Assembly (NCBI GenBank): GCA_910575405.1
Contig: CAJTER010000001.1
Coordinates: 62,001 to 126,000 of the forward strand
Length of the DNA: 64,000 nt
Source of the DNA: Clostridia bacterium
Lineage (GTDB): Bacteria; Bacillota; Clostridia; Peptostreptococcales; Anaerovoracaceae
Direction of reading: 5' to 3'
Positions 45,777-54,992 of this stretch are shown piece after piece. The position numbers and the translations under genes were made by a program. A model generated the notes under the pieces. That model worked only from the letters and a program-made list of their open reading frames with translations. It searched no databases and was not told where the DNA came from. Position 1 is the first letter of the stretch, and each line of letters opens with the position of its first letter.

Positions 45777-45805
45777 ATTATAAACCCTTTTCCGAAAAAT
45801 GGGAA
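45777..45805 (-). promoter_or_regulatory. Sigma-A promoter of the FliD-like gene
   Basis: Minus strand TTCCCA, 17 bases, TATAAT, 50 bases before the start codon. No SigD -10 is seen here, unlike fliD. Confidence 0.5.
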
Positions 45806-45847
45806 GCTTTTTTGAACGTTTTGGACAGGAAATCCTGCCTCCGCTTT

Positions 45848-47455
45848 TTAAACTACGGCTTCTATAATGATTTTATTGCCTATAGCAATTTCATGGACAC
45901 CAATTTGCTTTTCCTGGTTAAAGCTGAAGCTGAGCATATAGCCTCTTTTTAAGTTATAATCCTCCAGATACCCCGCCAGCTGGTTTTCGCCGCGTGAATT
46001 ATACTCATTTCCTCGCCAGATCTTTGTTTCGATGATGAACTGTTCTCCGCGATAATCCACGATAATATCCGTCCTGCCAAAATTTCTGGTGCGCGCCTCA
46101 ATATAATAATTTCCCACACCATTAATGATAGGACGCAGATACAGAAGAAAATAACGCCGTCCCTCTTCCTCCAAAAATCGTTCTTCACAATTGCCGTAAA
46201 GCTCATGGAAATGTGCTGTAAATCGCTCCAAAACCTTACGCATATTAAGGCGGCCGTTTACAACGAACTGGTTCTTATCCTCAAGCGATGCTTTGTACAT
46301 CTTTGAGGTGTCCGATTCCTGGGAGGAAAGGAAATAGTCATACAGCATTGTGTCAAAGATGCGGTTAGCCGGAAGAACCTTGCCGTCTTCAATTTTTACG
46401 AATCCAAACATCAGCGCCAGACCGACTGCCTGGTTCGTAGGACTGTAGGTAATCGTCTTCCCCTGAAACAGCAGCTCCCAAAGCATCCGATGCAATTCCG
46501 GATAATCCGCCAGTTTTCCGGTAAGGGACTCAAACAGCATATTATTTTCTGAAAGCAGCATTCGCACAGCTGTAAGAAATCCCTCTTTTGTCCACGCTGA
46601 CTTTTTCTGATCTTGGCTGCCTGCGTATACCTTTTCGTCCATCAGCTTGCAGAGTCTGGATACCAGATACGGATATCCAGATGTATAATTATGCAGAAGA
46701 GCTGCCATCTCTGCAGTATCCATTCCCGTCTGCCAGTCGCTCTCATATTCGCCCAGCATACCCAGGATTCCCTGCACAGGCAGGCTCATGTCTATGTCAA
46801 AGTCCGCCGCAATATTCCACGGACTGTTTACTTTATGGGCTTCATCTGCTCTCAGCTTTCTTTTCAGGTTCTTTATGTCATGTACACCTGCAAGGATAGC
46901 CGACTGAAAGGTTCGTATTCCTTTCATATCTCGCTGCAAATAATAGCTCCGCAGCTGGGAAAGGAAATCCAGAAACACCTGATTGTTGGATGCGCTATCT
47001 ACTTCATCAATCATCAGAACAATGGGCTTTTGGGAGTGTTCGCAGATGTTCAGCAAATATTCGAATAAGGCCAGCAGATCAAACCGCTCATCCATCGCTT
47101 TTACGGTTTCCTCCAGCTCTGAAATAAAACTCTCAATGCCCAGCGTGTGTTCCGGCTGCTGCCGTTTCATTTCCCGCAGAAAAACCAGGGCAAAGGCAAG
47201 GGAAAACGTATTCTCATTCTGAAAGGATGCGCTGCCCAGAGCCTGAAAATCCAGGCTGATTACTGTGTAGTCCCCTTCTAACTCCCTTGCCAGAGCGGCC
47301 AGAGTCGTAGTCTTTCCATATTGGCGGGCGCGGTTAATCGTAAAATAATCGCCATTTTGGATCATCTGTCTGATCTGCTGAATCCGCTGGGTCAAATCTA
47401 CCATATAATGCTTTTCCGGGATACAAAGCCCCGTCACGTTAAAGCATTTTGCCAC
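45848..47455 (-). CDS. AAA ATPase with PD-(D/E)XK nuclease domain
   Basis: 535 residues from a GTG at 47453-47455 preceded by AAAGGAG. The N-terminal AAA-like domain has a P-loop variant (RARQYGKTTTLAAL) and Walker B VLMIDEVDSAS. The C-terminal part has a PD-(D/E)XK pattern, GRTDIIVDYRGEQFIIETKI, with Asp and Glu-x-Lys in place. This two-domain family (AAA-like plus PDDEXK_9) is abundant and often multi-copy in gut Clostridia, and its function is unknown. It interrupts the motility genes and has no flagellar link. Confidence 0.85.
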   Translation of the reverse strand: MAKCFNVTGLCIPEKHYMVDLTQRIQQIRQMIQNGDYFTINRARQYGKTTTLAALARELEGDYTVISLDFQALGSASFQNENTFSLAFALVFLREMKRQQPEHTLGIESFISELEETVKAMDERFDLLALFEYLLNICEHSQKPIVLMIDEVDSASNNQVFLDFLSQLRSYYLQRDMKGIRTFQSAILAGVHDIKNLKRKLRADEAHKVNSPWNIAADFDIDMSLPVQGILGMLGEYESDWQTGMDTAEMAALLHNYTSGYPYLVSRLCKLMDEKVYAGSQDQKKSAWTKEGFLTAVRMLLSENNMLFESLTGKLADYPELHRMLWELLFQGKTITYSPTNQAVGLALMFGFVKIEDGKVLPANRIFDTMLYDYFLSSQESDTSKMYKASLEDKNQFVVNGRLNMRKVLERFTAHFHELYGNCEERFLEEEGRRYFLLYLRPIINGVGNYYIEARTRNFGRTDIIVDYRGEQFIIETKIWRGNEYNSRGENQLAGYLEDYNLKRGYMLSFSFNQEKQIGVHEIAIGNKIIIEAVV

Positions 47456-47507
47456 CTGAACTGCTCCTTTCTCGCTCTTCCTTCTCATTCCTCTATTTTA
47501 CGTTTCT

Positions 47508-48290
47508 TTAATCCACTTCCTCCAGATATTCCTCCAGAGTCAGCTTTTGCTTGCGGATTTCTTTTGCTGCGGCTTTCCCCACATAACGGATATGCCACGG
47601 TTCATATTCGTATCCTGTAATTTTTTCCTTCCCCTTTGGGAAACGGATAATAAATCCATATTTATGCGCATTAGAAGCGAGCCATTTCCCTTCGGCCGTG
47701 GTGCCATATGCCTGCACCAGGTTGTAATTGACAGAGGGCGAGGAGACATCGGCGCAAAGACCGCTCTGGTGCTCGCTGTGCCCCGGCTCTGCGCTGTACT
47801 GTTCTGCCCGATACCTGCCATCCTTATCCACATACTTGTTGAACAAATACTTTTGGTAGGAATAGGGCCGGTAGCCGCTGGTCACTTTGATGGTCATGCC
47901 TTTTTTGGCCGCTGCGTCGGACAGCTTTTTGAAGGCCTTTGCCACCGGCTTTCTCAGCTTCTGATATTGGCTGGCGCCCTTTACCACCGGGTCTGCGGTG
48001 GTCAGATCCTTTGGTTCGTAGTTCTTATTGAGACTGTGGGTTTTATTGACTAAAATCAGGTACTCGGAGGAACGGTTGCGGGCTGAGGTTTCCATGGTCT
48101 TTGCCTCGCTTTTGTCTTTTGCTGCTGGAACCGGATTCACGGCTGGAAGGGCTTCGGGAATGGCCGTGGTAATTTCCCCCACTTTGTCGGACAGGATAGG
48201 GCCTGCTGTAAAATACAGGAAAGTAACAGCCAAAATCATCAACGTTATGCGCCTTCTTTTGGCTTTTTTGTGGTGTTTACTCCTGATCAT
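47508..48290 (-). CDS. D-alanyl-D-alanine carboxypeptidase, VanY family
   Basis: 260 residues from the ATG at 48288-48290. AAGGAGG is 14 bases upstream, a little far, but no nearer start exists. A basic N-terminus is followed by one membrane anchor (ITLMILAVTFLYFTAG). Zn-site motifs: SGYRPYSYQKYLF, GHSEHQSGLCADV (His and Asp ligands) and EPWHIRYVG (catalytic Glu, His). It trims peptidoglycan stem peptides outside the membrane. Confidence 0.92.
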   Translation of the reverse strand: MIRSKHHKKAKRRRITLMILAVTFLYFTAGPILSDKVGEITTAIPEALPAVNPVPAAKDKSEAKTMETSARNRSSEYLILVNKTHSLNKNYEPKDLTTADPVVKGASQYQKLRKPVAKAFKKLSDAAAKKGMTIKVTSGYRPYSYQKYLFNKYVDKDGRYRAEQYSAEPGHSEHQSGLCADVSSPSVNYNLVQAYGTTAEGKWLASNAHKYGFIIRFPKGKEKITGYEYEPWHIRYVGKAAAKEIRKQKLTLEEYLEEVD

Positions 48291-48341
48291 CCGACTCTTG
48301 ATATCCTCCTTGTAAGATTTTGATTTTCCATCTTTCTTTTT

Positions 48342-48370
48342 ATTGTATAATAGAATACATTCCTTTACAA
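48342..48370 (-). promoter_or_regulatory. Promoter of the VanY-type gene
   Basis: Minus strand TTGTAA, 17 bases, TACAAT, about 50 bases before the start codon. Confidence 0.55.
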
Positions 48371-48621
48371 ATGAAATTTTCCACACATATTGAAAATTGC
48401 AGCGCCTTTGCATTGTCTGGCTGACTTAATTATACCACAATCGGAAGTCTTATGACTTATTATTTGCCTAATATAAAATCCATTTTTCTCCTGCGCAGCA
48501 GCCTGTTTCTTCCTCCTCCGCAGGGCTATGCAAGATTTTTTTCACCATTTTTCGAAATCCTTCTTACATTATATGCCCGCATTCTCCCATCTGCCTGCAA
48601 AAATTTTTTTCCAATTCCAGC

Positions 48622-48648
48622 TTATCTTTCAAAAAGGGCGGCCGATAT
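48622..48648 (+). promoter_or_regulatory. SigD promoter of the flagellin gene
   Basis: TTAT, 15 bases, GCCGATAT. The -10 is a perfect SigD element; the -35 is weak but the same as before the chemoreceptor gene. Transcription would start near 48655, giving a leader of about 195 bases. Confidence 0.85.
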
Positions 48649-48683
48649 ACTAAGTGAACGCAAAAAGGACGGTTGGTGCTGGG

Positions 48684-48706
48684 AAAGCTCACGCGCATAG
48701 AGCTTT
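48684..48706 (+). promoter_or_regulatory. Hairpin in the flagellin leader
   Basis: AAAGCTC/GAGCTTT, seven perfect pairs with a nine-base loop, about 30 bases into the predicted transcript. No T-run follows. It may stabilise the 5' end of the abundant flagellin mRNA. Confidence 0.45.
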
Positions 48707-48807
48707 TGGCCGGCAGACCCTCTGGGAATGCGCCCCTCGTTCAATCAATTCTATTCAATTTAATAATCTAAGACGGGTTTGGTCTCATTCCAAATCCAGG
48801 GCGTTAA

Positions 48808-48844
48808 AGGGAGAAAGGAGTTTCCCTAGCCTAAAGCAAGGAGG
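48808..48844 (+). promoter_or_regulatory. Candidate CsrA site and RBS of flagellin
   Basis: AGGGAGA pairs with TTTCCCT (one G-T) around a six-base loop AAGGAG that presents GGA, the CsrA recognition motif. A second GGA lies in the Shine-Dalgarno AAGGAGG (48838-48844), seven bases before the ATG. This two-site layout resembles the CsrA-controlled leader of Bacillus hag. csrA and fliW are not in the window. Confidence 0.55.
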
Positions 48845-48851
48845 TAAAAAA

Positions 48852-51182
48852 ATGAGAATTCAACATAATATTGCTGCTTTAAATTCCTATAGAAACTTAA
48901 CCAACAACAATAGTGCAGTTGCCAAGAACCTGGAAAAACTGTCGTCCGGATACAGAATCAACCGCGCAGGCGATGATGCTGCTGGTCTTGCTATTTCTGA
49001 AAAGATGAGAGCGCAGATTACTGGCTTAAATACGGCTCAGAAGAATGCCAATGACGGTATCTCTCTGGTGCAGACGGCTGAAGGAGCTATGACGGAAGTT
49101 CACTCCATGCTCAATCGTATGGTCGAGCTGGCTAACCAGTCCGCTAACGGAACGTATGCCGATGCTCCTGACCGCGAAAACCTGCAGAAGGAAATCGCTT
49201 CCTTAAAGGATGAAATTAACCGTATTGCCGACAGCACAAACTTCAATGGAATCAATCTGCTGGATGGTTCTCTGGATGCAGAGTCTACTGCCAATCTGAA
49301 GGACTCCAGTGCTATTAGTAATATTACAACTACGGAGTTTGCTTCAGCAGGTAAAGCTGCTGCATTTGAAGCTAAATATATTACTAATCGTCCAGAAGCC
49401 GCAACGAAACAGACTAACGCAGTATTTGAAGTTAGCTTTGATGATATTGCTTTATCTGATGCAGAAACTGGAAATAACGCAGTTACTTTAAAAATCGGCG
49501 ATGCTTCTATTGATATTGATACGGGTGCAGGTACAGCAGTTAAAGGTTCCGATTTAGCTACAAAGCTTTTGGAATCTGGTAAAGCAATGAATCTGGCAAC
49601 TGGAACAGTAAAAGCAGAACAGGTTAATAATTCTACAAAAACAGCAGACGCAGGAACTGCAGCACAGTGGAAACAGGAATTAGCAGTAGATTCTACCACA
49701 GCCGCTAATAATAAATACGTTGAAATTGGCGGACATGTCTGGAAAATGGAAGCTGGTTCAAATGCTAACTCTGTAAAATTCACACAGGTGGATTATATGG
49801 ATAAGGCAGAAACAATCACGCCAGATTACGCAGTCGAGCTTACTGGAAAAACTGGCGCAAAGCCCACTGGTACATTGAACTGGCAGGTACAAAATCCAAC
49901 TGCTGGTGCTGGTATTGGTTCTACTCATCAGGCACAGGTAGATGTTTCCATTGATTTCAGTAAGCTAAAAGTCGGAGACAAACTCACTGCCGGAGATATG
50001 ACTTATGAATTCTTCTTTGGCGAAGGAACTGCCCCGACCGCTTCTGGAGCAAATGCCGTAATCGATCTGTCTTCCATCTTTAAGTCAGAGTCAGATCTGG
50101 CCGATGCCGATAAGCAGGCCCTCGCTATGGCTGAGATTGCAAAACAAATGCATGCTACAGTTGACACATCTACTACTGCAGGAATTGACTCTGCTAATAA
50201 AAATGACACATGGAGTGTTGGTAATGGCGGCGTAAAGGATGGAGTAGGAACACTAACATTCCAATCTCTCTCCGCATATGATGGAGATACTGTTGATGCT
50301 AATAAGTCCTATATTGGCGGTGACAGCAATAATGGAGTTTGTGATATGCGGACAGAAGCAAGTGTTATGAAGCAGTTCTATGCTGATAGCAACGCTTCCG
50401 CTGCTACTACTTCTTTCGATCTGGATGTAACTAAGCTGAAAGATGGCGACACTATCAAAATCGACGGTACTACCTTTGAATTTACAGATGGTAGCATTCC
50501 ATCCTCGAAAGAAAACATTGCTATTGATCTGAGTGCGCTGGGATTGGCGGGAGGACTTCGCTCCAGCCAGACTGGTGAAGTGATGGATAAATTAAAGGAT
50601 GCCATTAACAACAACCTGAATAATGGCTACGCTTCAGGTTCAACCACTTTGCAGACAAAATATGACATTTCTGTTGATGGTTCTACAATGACACTGGCTT
50701 CTAAGGATAATGCCAGCACTGCCGGGATCAAAGAAGATCGCGTTAATGCAAAAGTAGAACTTGGGCAGAGCGCATATGCCGGTGATGCCCTCACCCTGCA
50801 GATCGGCGACACTTCCGACAGCTTTAACCAAATGAAGGTCAACGTAAAGGATATGCACACCAAGGCAATGAACATCGACGATATCGACGTTAGCACACAG
50901 GAAGGCGCAAGCGCTGCTGTTGACAAGATCAAGGCTGCTATCAATTATGTATCCTCCACTCGTGGTGATCTTGGCGCTATCCAGAACCGTCTGGAACACA
51001 CCATCAACAACCTGAGTGTAGCTGCCGAAAATATGACTGCTGCTGAAAGCCGCATTCGCGACGTTGATATGGCTCAGGAAATGATGGCTTATACCAAGAA
51101 CAATATTCTGGTTCAGGCTGCTCAGGCTATGCTGGCTCAGGCTAACCAGGTTCCGCAGGGTGTACTGCAGTTATTACAGTAA
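48852..51182 (+). CDS. hag: Flagellin, large variant
   Basis: 776 residues from the ATG at 48852. Conserved N-terminal domain to about 165 (NIAALNSYRNLTNNNSAVAK, LEKLSSGYRINRAGDDAAGL) and C-terminal domain from about 690 (TRGDLGAIQNRLEHTINNLS, SRIRDVDMAQEMMAY). About 520 residues of variable Thr/Ser/Asp/Lys-rich surface domain lie between, versus about 100 in small flagellins. The surface is rich in Lys, which suits methylation by FliB, encoded next. Single SigD-driven gene. Confidence 0.97.
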   Translation: MRIQHNIAALNSYRNLTNNNSAVAKNLEKLSSGYRINRAGDDAAGLAISEKMRAQITGLNTAQKNANDGISLVQTAEGAMTEVHSMLNRMVELANQSANGTYADAPDRENLQKEIASLKDEINRIADSTNFNGINLLDGSLDAESTANLKDSSAISNITTTEFASAGKAAAFEAKYITNRPEAATKQTNAVFEVSFDDIALSDAETGNNAVTLKIGDASIDIDTGAGTAVKGSDLATKLLESGKAMNLATGTVKAEQVNNSTKTADAGTAAQWKQELAVDSTTAANNKYVEIGGHVWKMEAGSNANSVKFTQVDYMDKAETITPDYAVELTGKTGAKPTGTLNWQVQNPTAGAGIGSTHQAQVDVSIDFSKLKVGDKLTAGDMTYEFFFGEGTAPTASGANAVIDLSSIFKSESDLADADKQALAMAEIAKQMHATVDTSTTAGIDSANKNDTWSVGNGGVKDGVGTLTFQSLSAYDGDTVDANKSYIGGDSNNGVCDMRTEASVMKQFYADSNASAATTSFDLDVTKLKDGDTIKIDGTTFEFTDGSIPSSKENIAIDLSALGLAGGLRSSQTGEVMDKLKDAINNNLNNGYASGSTTLQTKYDISVDGSTMTLASKDNASTAGIKEDRVNAKVELGQSAYAGDALTLQIGDTSDSFNQMKVNVKDMHTKAMNIDDIDVSTQEGASAAVDKIKAAINYVSSTRGDLGAIQNRLEHTINNLSVAAENMTAAESRIRDVDMAQEMMAYTKNNILVQAAQAMLAQANQVPQGVLQLLQ

Positions 51183-51285
51183 GTTTCCTGTAGAGGCTTT
51201 GTTGAATTAACCTGCTGAAGGCGTATAGGACATTTCCAGAATTTACGTACAGATTAGATGCACCTTTTGGCAGAATTGTTACAGT

Positions 51286-51320
51286 AAAAGCGGGAGAGGA
51301 CTTCCTTTCCCGCTTTTGTT
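51286..51320 (+). terminator. Terminator of the flagellin gene
   Basis: AAAAGCGGGA/TCCCGCTTTT, ten perfect pairs, loop of 12, then TTTTGTTTT. It lies 100 bases after the stop codon. Confidence 0.93.
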
Positions 51321-51404
51321 TTGGATAATATAGAGGAAGTTTTTGAACACTGCTTTTCAAAGCTGCCTGGATGGCGCAAAGAATGCGTCAGGAAAGAGAG
51401 AATT

Positions 51405-52655
51405 ATGAAGACGATTGACTTGATCAAACCGGATATTTACGATGCCTTTCAGTGCAAAGGCGCAGCTTGCCGCAGAACCTGCTGCACAGGGTGGCGCATT
51501 ACAGTCAGCAAATCCGAATATCAGGATCTGAAGGCAAAGCTGAAACATATTGATGCCAGGTCTCTGCAGCGGCTTCCCGAAACGGAGCGCACCTCCAAAA
51601 TGTACGGAGAATTTGTTTTAGAAGATGAGACAGGATGCTCCCTTCAGTCAAAAGAGGGTTTGTGCCAGCTGCAGCTTTCCTACGGTGCTGAGGCGCTTCC
51701 CGATGTATGCGCTTTTTTCCCCAGGAAAGGACTCCGCGCAGGCGATGAAATGGAGCTTTCCCTGACGCCTGCCTGCGAGCGGGTACTGGAGCTTTTGATG
51801 GAAAAAGAGGGTTCGCTGGAATTTGTGCGGCAAAATGAACCTCTTCCGCCCCTTCCCGCTGCGCAAATTTCTGGAAGGACAGCCAAGGCTGATTGGAAAC
51901 GGCATATTCAGCTGGAGGAATTCTGTATTTTGCTGCTGCAAGCTGAAGATATTTCATTGGATCAGAGAATGGCCCTTTTAGGACTGGGGATACATGAGAT
52001 TGATGCTTATTATAAAAATGGCGAGGGTCACAAGATTTCAAGCTATATTGATCAGTACCTTGCTGCTCTTTCCGAAACTGAGGATGTCAGCACCCTGCTC
52101 CCCTTAAAAGCATTCCACCCATCCTTTTTACTGGGCAATTTCTTCTCCTTTACCGCTTTTTCCAGCCGATTTGCGGAAGTTCTGGACAAAGTAAACAAGG
52201 AACTGCAGATAACCGTTCGTGCAGGCAGCGAGCCCGGAACTCTGGCATTTTCTTATCCTACTGAAGAATATGTGCGGCGCAGAAAACAGTTTGATGAATT
52301 CGAAACGCGGCATCCATTTTTCCTGGAAAATACCATGGTAATGCTCTTTGTACTGGAACACTGGGCATCCCGTCCCAGCGATCTGCATTCCATCTGGGAG
52401 CAATATATGTATGCATGTTGGGTTTACAGTAATCTCAAGCTGGCACTGACAGCCTGCATCGAAACAGCCGCATCTGATGAGGATCTATTGGATATTTGCG
52501 TTATTTTACTGCGGGGCTGGATCCACAGTGCTGAACCGAAAAAGCAGGCTATCAAGCACTTCCACGACACTGGCTGCGATACGCCCGCTCATATGGCAAT
52601 GCTGGTACAGGCGGGAGGATTGCACAGATGGAAGAATCACTTAAAAAAACGTTGA
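51405..52655 (+). CDS. fliB: Flagellin lysine-N-methylase FliB
   Basis: 416 residues from the ATG at 51405 (RBS GGAAAGAG). The N-terminal cysteine cluster is Cys17, Cys22, Cys26-Cys27 (CKGAACRRTCCTGW), with further Cys78, Cys87 and Cys102, as in FliB proteins thought to carry an Fe-S cluster. The remainder is helical. FliB methylates surface lysines of flagellin, here encoded just upstream beyond the flagellin terminator. Methylation alters filament surface properties. Confidence 0.92.
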   Translation: MKTIDLIKPDIYDAFQCKGAACRRTCCTGWRITVSKSEYQDLKAKLKHIDARSLQRLPETERTSKMYGEFVLEDETGCSLQSKEGLCQLQLSYGAEALPDVCAFFPRKGLRAGDEMELSLTPACERVLELLMEKEGSLEFVRQNEPLPPLPAAQISGRTAKADWKRHIQLEEFCILLLQAEDISLDQRMALLGLGIHEIDAYYKNGEGHKISSYIDQYLAALSETEDVSTLLPLKAFHPSFLLGNFFSFTAFSSRFAEVLDKVNKELQITVRAGSEPGTLAFSYPTEEYVRRRKQFDEFETRHPFFLENTMVMLFVLEHWASRPSDLHSIWEQYMYACWVYSNLKLALTACIETAASDEDLLDICVILLRGWIHSAEPKKQAIKHFHDTGCDTPAHMAMLVQAGGLHRWKNHLKKR

Positions 52656-52775
52656 TCTCCTTTTAAAATTATAGTATCATAGAGTTATATATAGAGATTT
52701 ATTTGTAGTATAGATATTTAAAGAATATTGAAAGAAACCGAAGTATTTAGAAAGTATTTTTAGATTTATTAGACG

Positions 52776-52851
52776 AAGGGTTGCGCAGGTAACCCTTTTT
52801 AACTTTCCTTTAAGAAAGTTTTACCCACAAACCGATTTTTGTTGGTTTGTG
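52776..52851 (+). terminator. Three hairpins in a row after fliB
   Basis: AAGGGTT/AACCCTT followed by TTTTT (52776-52800), AACTTTC/GAAAGTT followed by TTTT (52801-52823), and CACAAACC/GGTTTGTG (52826-52851). The first two are tandem intrinsic terminators. The third has no clean T-run and may serve the opposite strand or be a separate structure. Confidence 0.6.
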
Positions 52852-52921
52852 CGACAGCCCCTTTTCTTTTATACAATAAAGGAAGCAATCCTCTACATTG
52901 GATTACTTCCCGAGATATCCG

Positions 52922-53107
52922 CTAATAGCAGTTTTTACACGGTTCCAGTCCTCTCCCTTTAGCTTCGGAAAGCGGTATGCTCCTAGGGTTATTCATTCCG
53001 CTGCAGCTGGAATTTGAATGATATTTGGAGCCTGTTTGAGAAACATATACGTATTCTTCCTGCTTTTTCTTATCGACAACCGTAATTTTAATCTTATTGC
53101 ACTTTCT
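52922..53107 (-). pseudogene. Gene remnant with a YH-Cys / Cys-x2-Cys motif
   Basis: Open frame without a start codon, bounded upstream by a stop. It reads KITVVDKKKQEEYVYVSQTG, then SKYHSNSSCSGMN, then LSEAKGRGLEPCKNCY and a stop. The YH-x4-C plus SEA-x-G-x3-C-x2-C pattern is common at the C-terminal ends of exported Firmicutes proteins, including nuclease-like ones. Only that tail is left, so this is a decayed gene. Confidence 0.55.
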
Positions 53108-53279
53108 TTAGCTGGGTGTTCTGAACTTCATCCCAAAATCCCTGCTGATGCTGGCATTATTGTCTGTATCAATCAAAAGTATAAAAATGTTACAGACATT
53201 GGCTTATTTCTAGACAAACATGGCGTTGATAGTCCATTTTAGCCAGAATTCGTCTGTACGTTCCACATTTCGAAAAAAC

Positions 53280-53454
53280 TTATGCATCCTCTTTATGCGT
53301 GACATCCTTTCGCCTTTCACTTAGAAAATCTTTTATTAATACAGGCAGGATAGCGGGATTGCGTAAGCTTTTCCCATAGACGGGGTCACTCCCAAATCCA
53401 GATGCAGATATTTTTATAAAAGGAAAGTTCAACTGCAAGATTCTAAATTCACAT
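53280..53454 (-). pseudogene. Second decayed reading frame
   Basis: Fifty-eight sense codons between stops, reading LNFPFIKISASGFGSDPVYG, then KSLRNPAILPVLIKDFLSER. The composition is protein-like but there is no RBS or ATG (only TTG options) and I do not recognise it. With the fragment at 52922 it suggests an eroded insertion. The remaining AT-rich bases to 53546 hold only the RBS (AGGGAGGGG) of the next gene. Confidence 0.3.
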
Positions 53455-53546
53455 TATTAAATCACAAAAATTGAGAAAAAATCACAAAATTGTTGATATA
53501 AAATTAAAAAATGAATATAATATATGAATATAGGGAGGGGATAGAT

Positions 53547-54728
53547 ATGTTGGTACAGTTCATGTTAAAAAATGTTTTATCATTTAAAGACGAAATGATA
53601 TTAGATATGACCGCCATTAATTCCTACAAAGAGCATGCGTGCAATATAATCAATAACGGTACTAAAGAGAGCTTTCTCAGGGTTGCTGCTATTTATGGGG
53701 CAAATGCAAGTGGTAAATCCAATCTGCATATGGCTATGGATTTTTTCCAGCGGATTGTAACAGAATCGCTGAATAATGTCGACGATAAATCCTCCACTGT
53801 TCTGGAAGATTGTTATTTGCCCTTTTTATTTGATAATAATAGGGAAAATTCGGAATTTCAAATTATTGAAATCCTTGATGGATGTGAATATCAATATGGG
53901 TTTGAGTACAATGCAGAGTGCATTGTAACAGAATGGCTTTATAAAAAAAGTTTAAAGACGAATAGAACGGTGACCATTTTTGAAAGAACCACAAACAGAG
54001 TAGATTTTGGTGCTTCTGTCAGAAAATATTGTCAAGCTTATAAAGATCAAATCCCACCCGAAACATTGGTTTTGTCATTTTTAAATAAATTAAAACTGAA
54101 AACAGCCATTTTTAAAACGGTGTATTCCGGTATTATGGATACGTTGATTGTCCCTACCGATTTTTGTGAAGATGCGAGGGTCCTGGAGACTTTCCTTCCG
54201 GGAGTGATTGACCAAGGAAAAAGCAAGCTGATAAAATTTTTAGAGGCCATTGATACAGGAATAAAGGATATTGAATATGATAATAGCGAAAAGAAAATTC
54301 TCTTCACTACGTATCATAAAGGAAAAAATGGCGAAACATACCCATTAAATTTGTTTCTTGAATCAGAAGGCACTTTAAAAAGCATCATGCTTTTTATTTA
54401 TGCACGTATGGCGATTTTAAATAATACATCTATTTTTGTTGACGAATTGAATGTTAAACTGCATCCGTTATTGTTAAAATTTATTATTGATTTGTTTTAT
54501 GATAACGATTCAACCGCACAATTGATCTATACAACCCATGACACAACATTAATGGACAAAAAGTTTTTTAGAAGAGATCAAATTTGGTTTGTACAAAAAG
54601 ATGAGTTTGGATATTCTGAGCTGACCGCATTATCCGATTTTAAAGTAAGATCGGATTCCTCATTTGAAAAGGATTATTTGGCAGGTGTATATGGTGGAAT
54701 TCCACTCCTTGACGATTTTGAAATGTGA
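53547..54728 (+). CDS. AAA15-family ATPase (COG1106-like)
   Basis: 393 residues from the ATG at 53547 (RBS GGGAGGGG). Starts MLVQFMLKNVLSFKDEMILD; Walker A GANASGKS at 51-58; ABC-like Walker B FVDELNVKLHPLLLKFII; H-loop YTTHDTTLMD. This SMC/ABC-type ATPase usually pairs with an RloB-type protein in abortive-infection or RM-linked loci, but no such partner follows. The gene is clearly more AT-rich than its neighbours, a sign of horizontal transfer. Defence role is inference. Confidence 0.85.
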   Translation: MLVQFMLKNVLSFKDEMILDMTAINSYKEHACNIINNGTKESFLRVAAIYGANASGKSNLHMAMDFFQRIVTESLNNVDDKSSTVLEDCYLPFLFDNNRENSEFQIIEILDGCEYQYGFEYNAECIVTEWLYKKSLKTNRTVTIFERTTNRVDFGASVRKYCQAYKDQIPPETLVLSFLNKLKLKTAIFKTVYSGIMDTLIVPTDFCEDARVLETFLPGVIDQGKSKLIKFLEAIDTGIKDIEYDNSEKKILFTTYHKGKNGETYPLNLFLESEGTLKSIMLFIYARMAILNNTSIFVDELNVKLHPLLLKFIIDLFYDNDSTAQLIYTTHDTTLMDKKFFRRDQIWFVQKDEFGYSELTALSDFKVRSDSSFEKDYLAGVYGGIPLLDDFEM

Positions 54729-54750
54729 TTGTAATAGAGAAAGAAGTAGA

Positions 54751-54858
54751 ATGTCCGGTTTTGATTTGCATAAGCATAAACCTTCTGAATACGATCCTGG
54801 CACTCAGGTACATATCTTAGTAGAAAAATTAAAAAGCTACCTGGATGAATCTTTTTAG
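54751..54858 (+). CDS. Possible small protein after the AAA15 gene
   Basis: 35 residues, MSGFDLHKHKPSEYDPGTQV, then HILVEKLKSYLDESF. A weak AGAAAGAAG precedes the ATG. It shares the low GC of the ATPase gene and could be the remnant of a lost partner gene. I do not recognise it. Confidence 0.3.
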   Translation: MSGFDLHKHKPSEYDPGTQVHILVEKLKSYLDESF

Positions 54859-54992
54859 ACGATGATACCTTGATGAGCTTTGCTGGTTTACTTCGTAAAC
54901 AGGCTGTGAATAATGGCTCTACCCGAATTTCCAGAAATATCTGAACTCCTAGAAGTGCCAGCTGGGCTTGCACGCTTAGCATAGCCCAACTC

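Noticed and set aside
53018-53242. 74-residue plus-strand frame
   Set aside because: No RBS, and it overlaps the minus-strand remnant whose motif pattern is far more protein-like.
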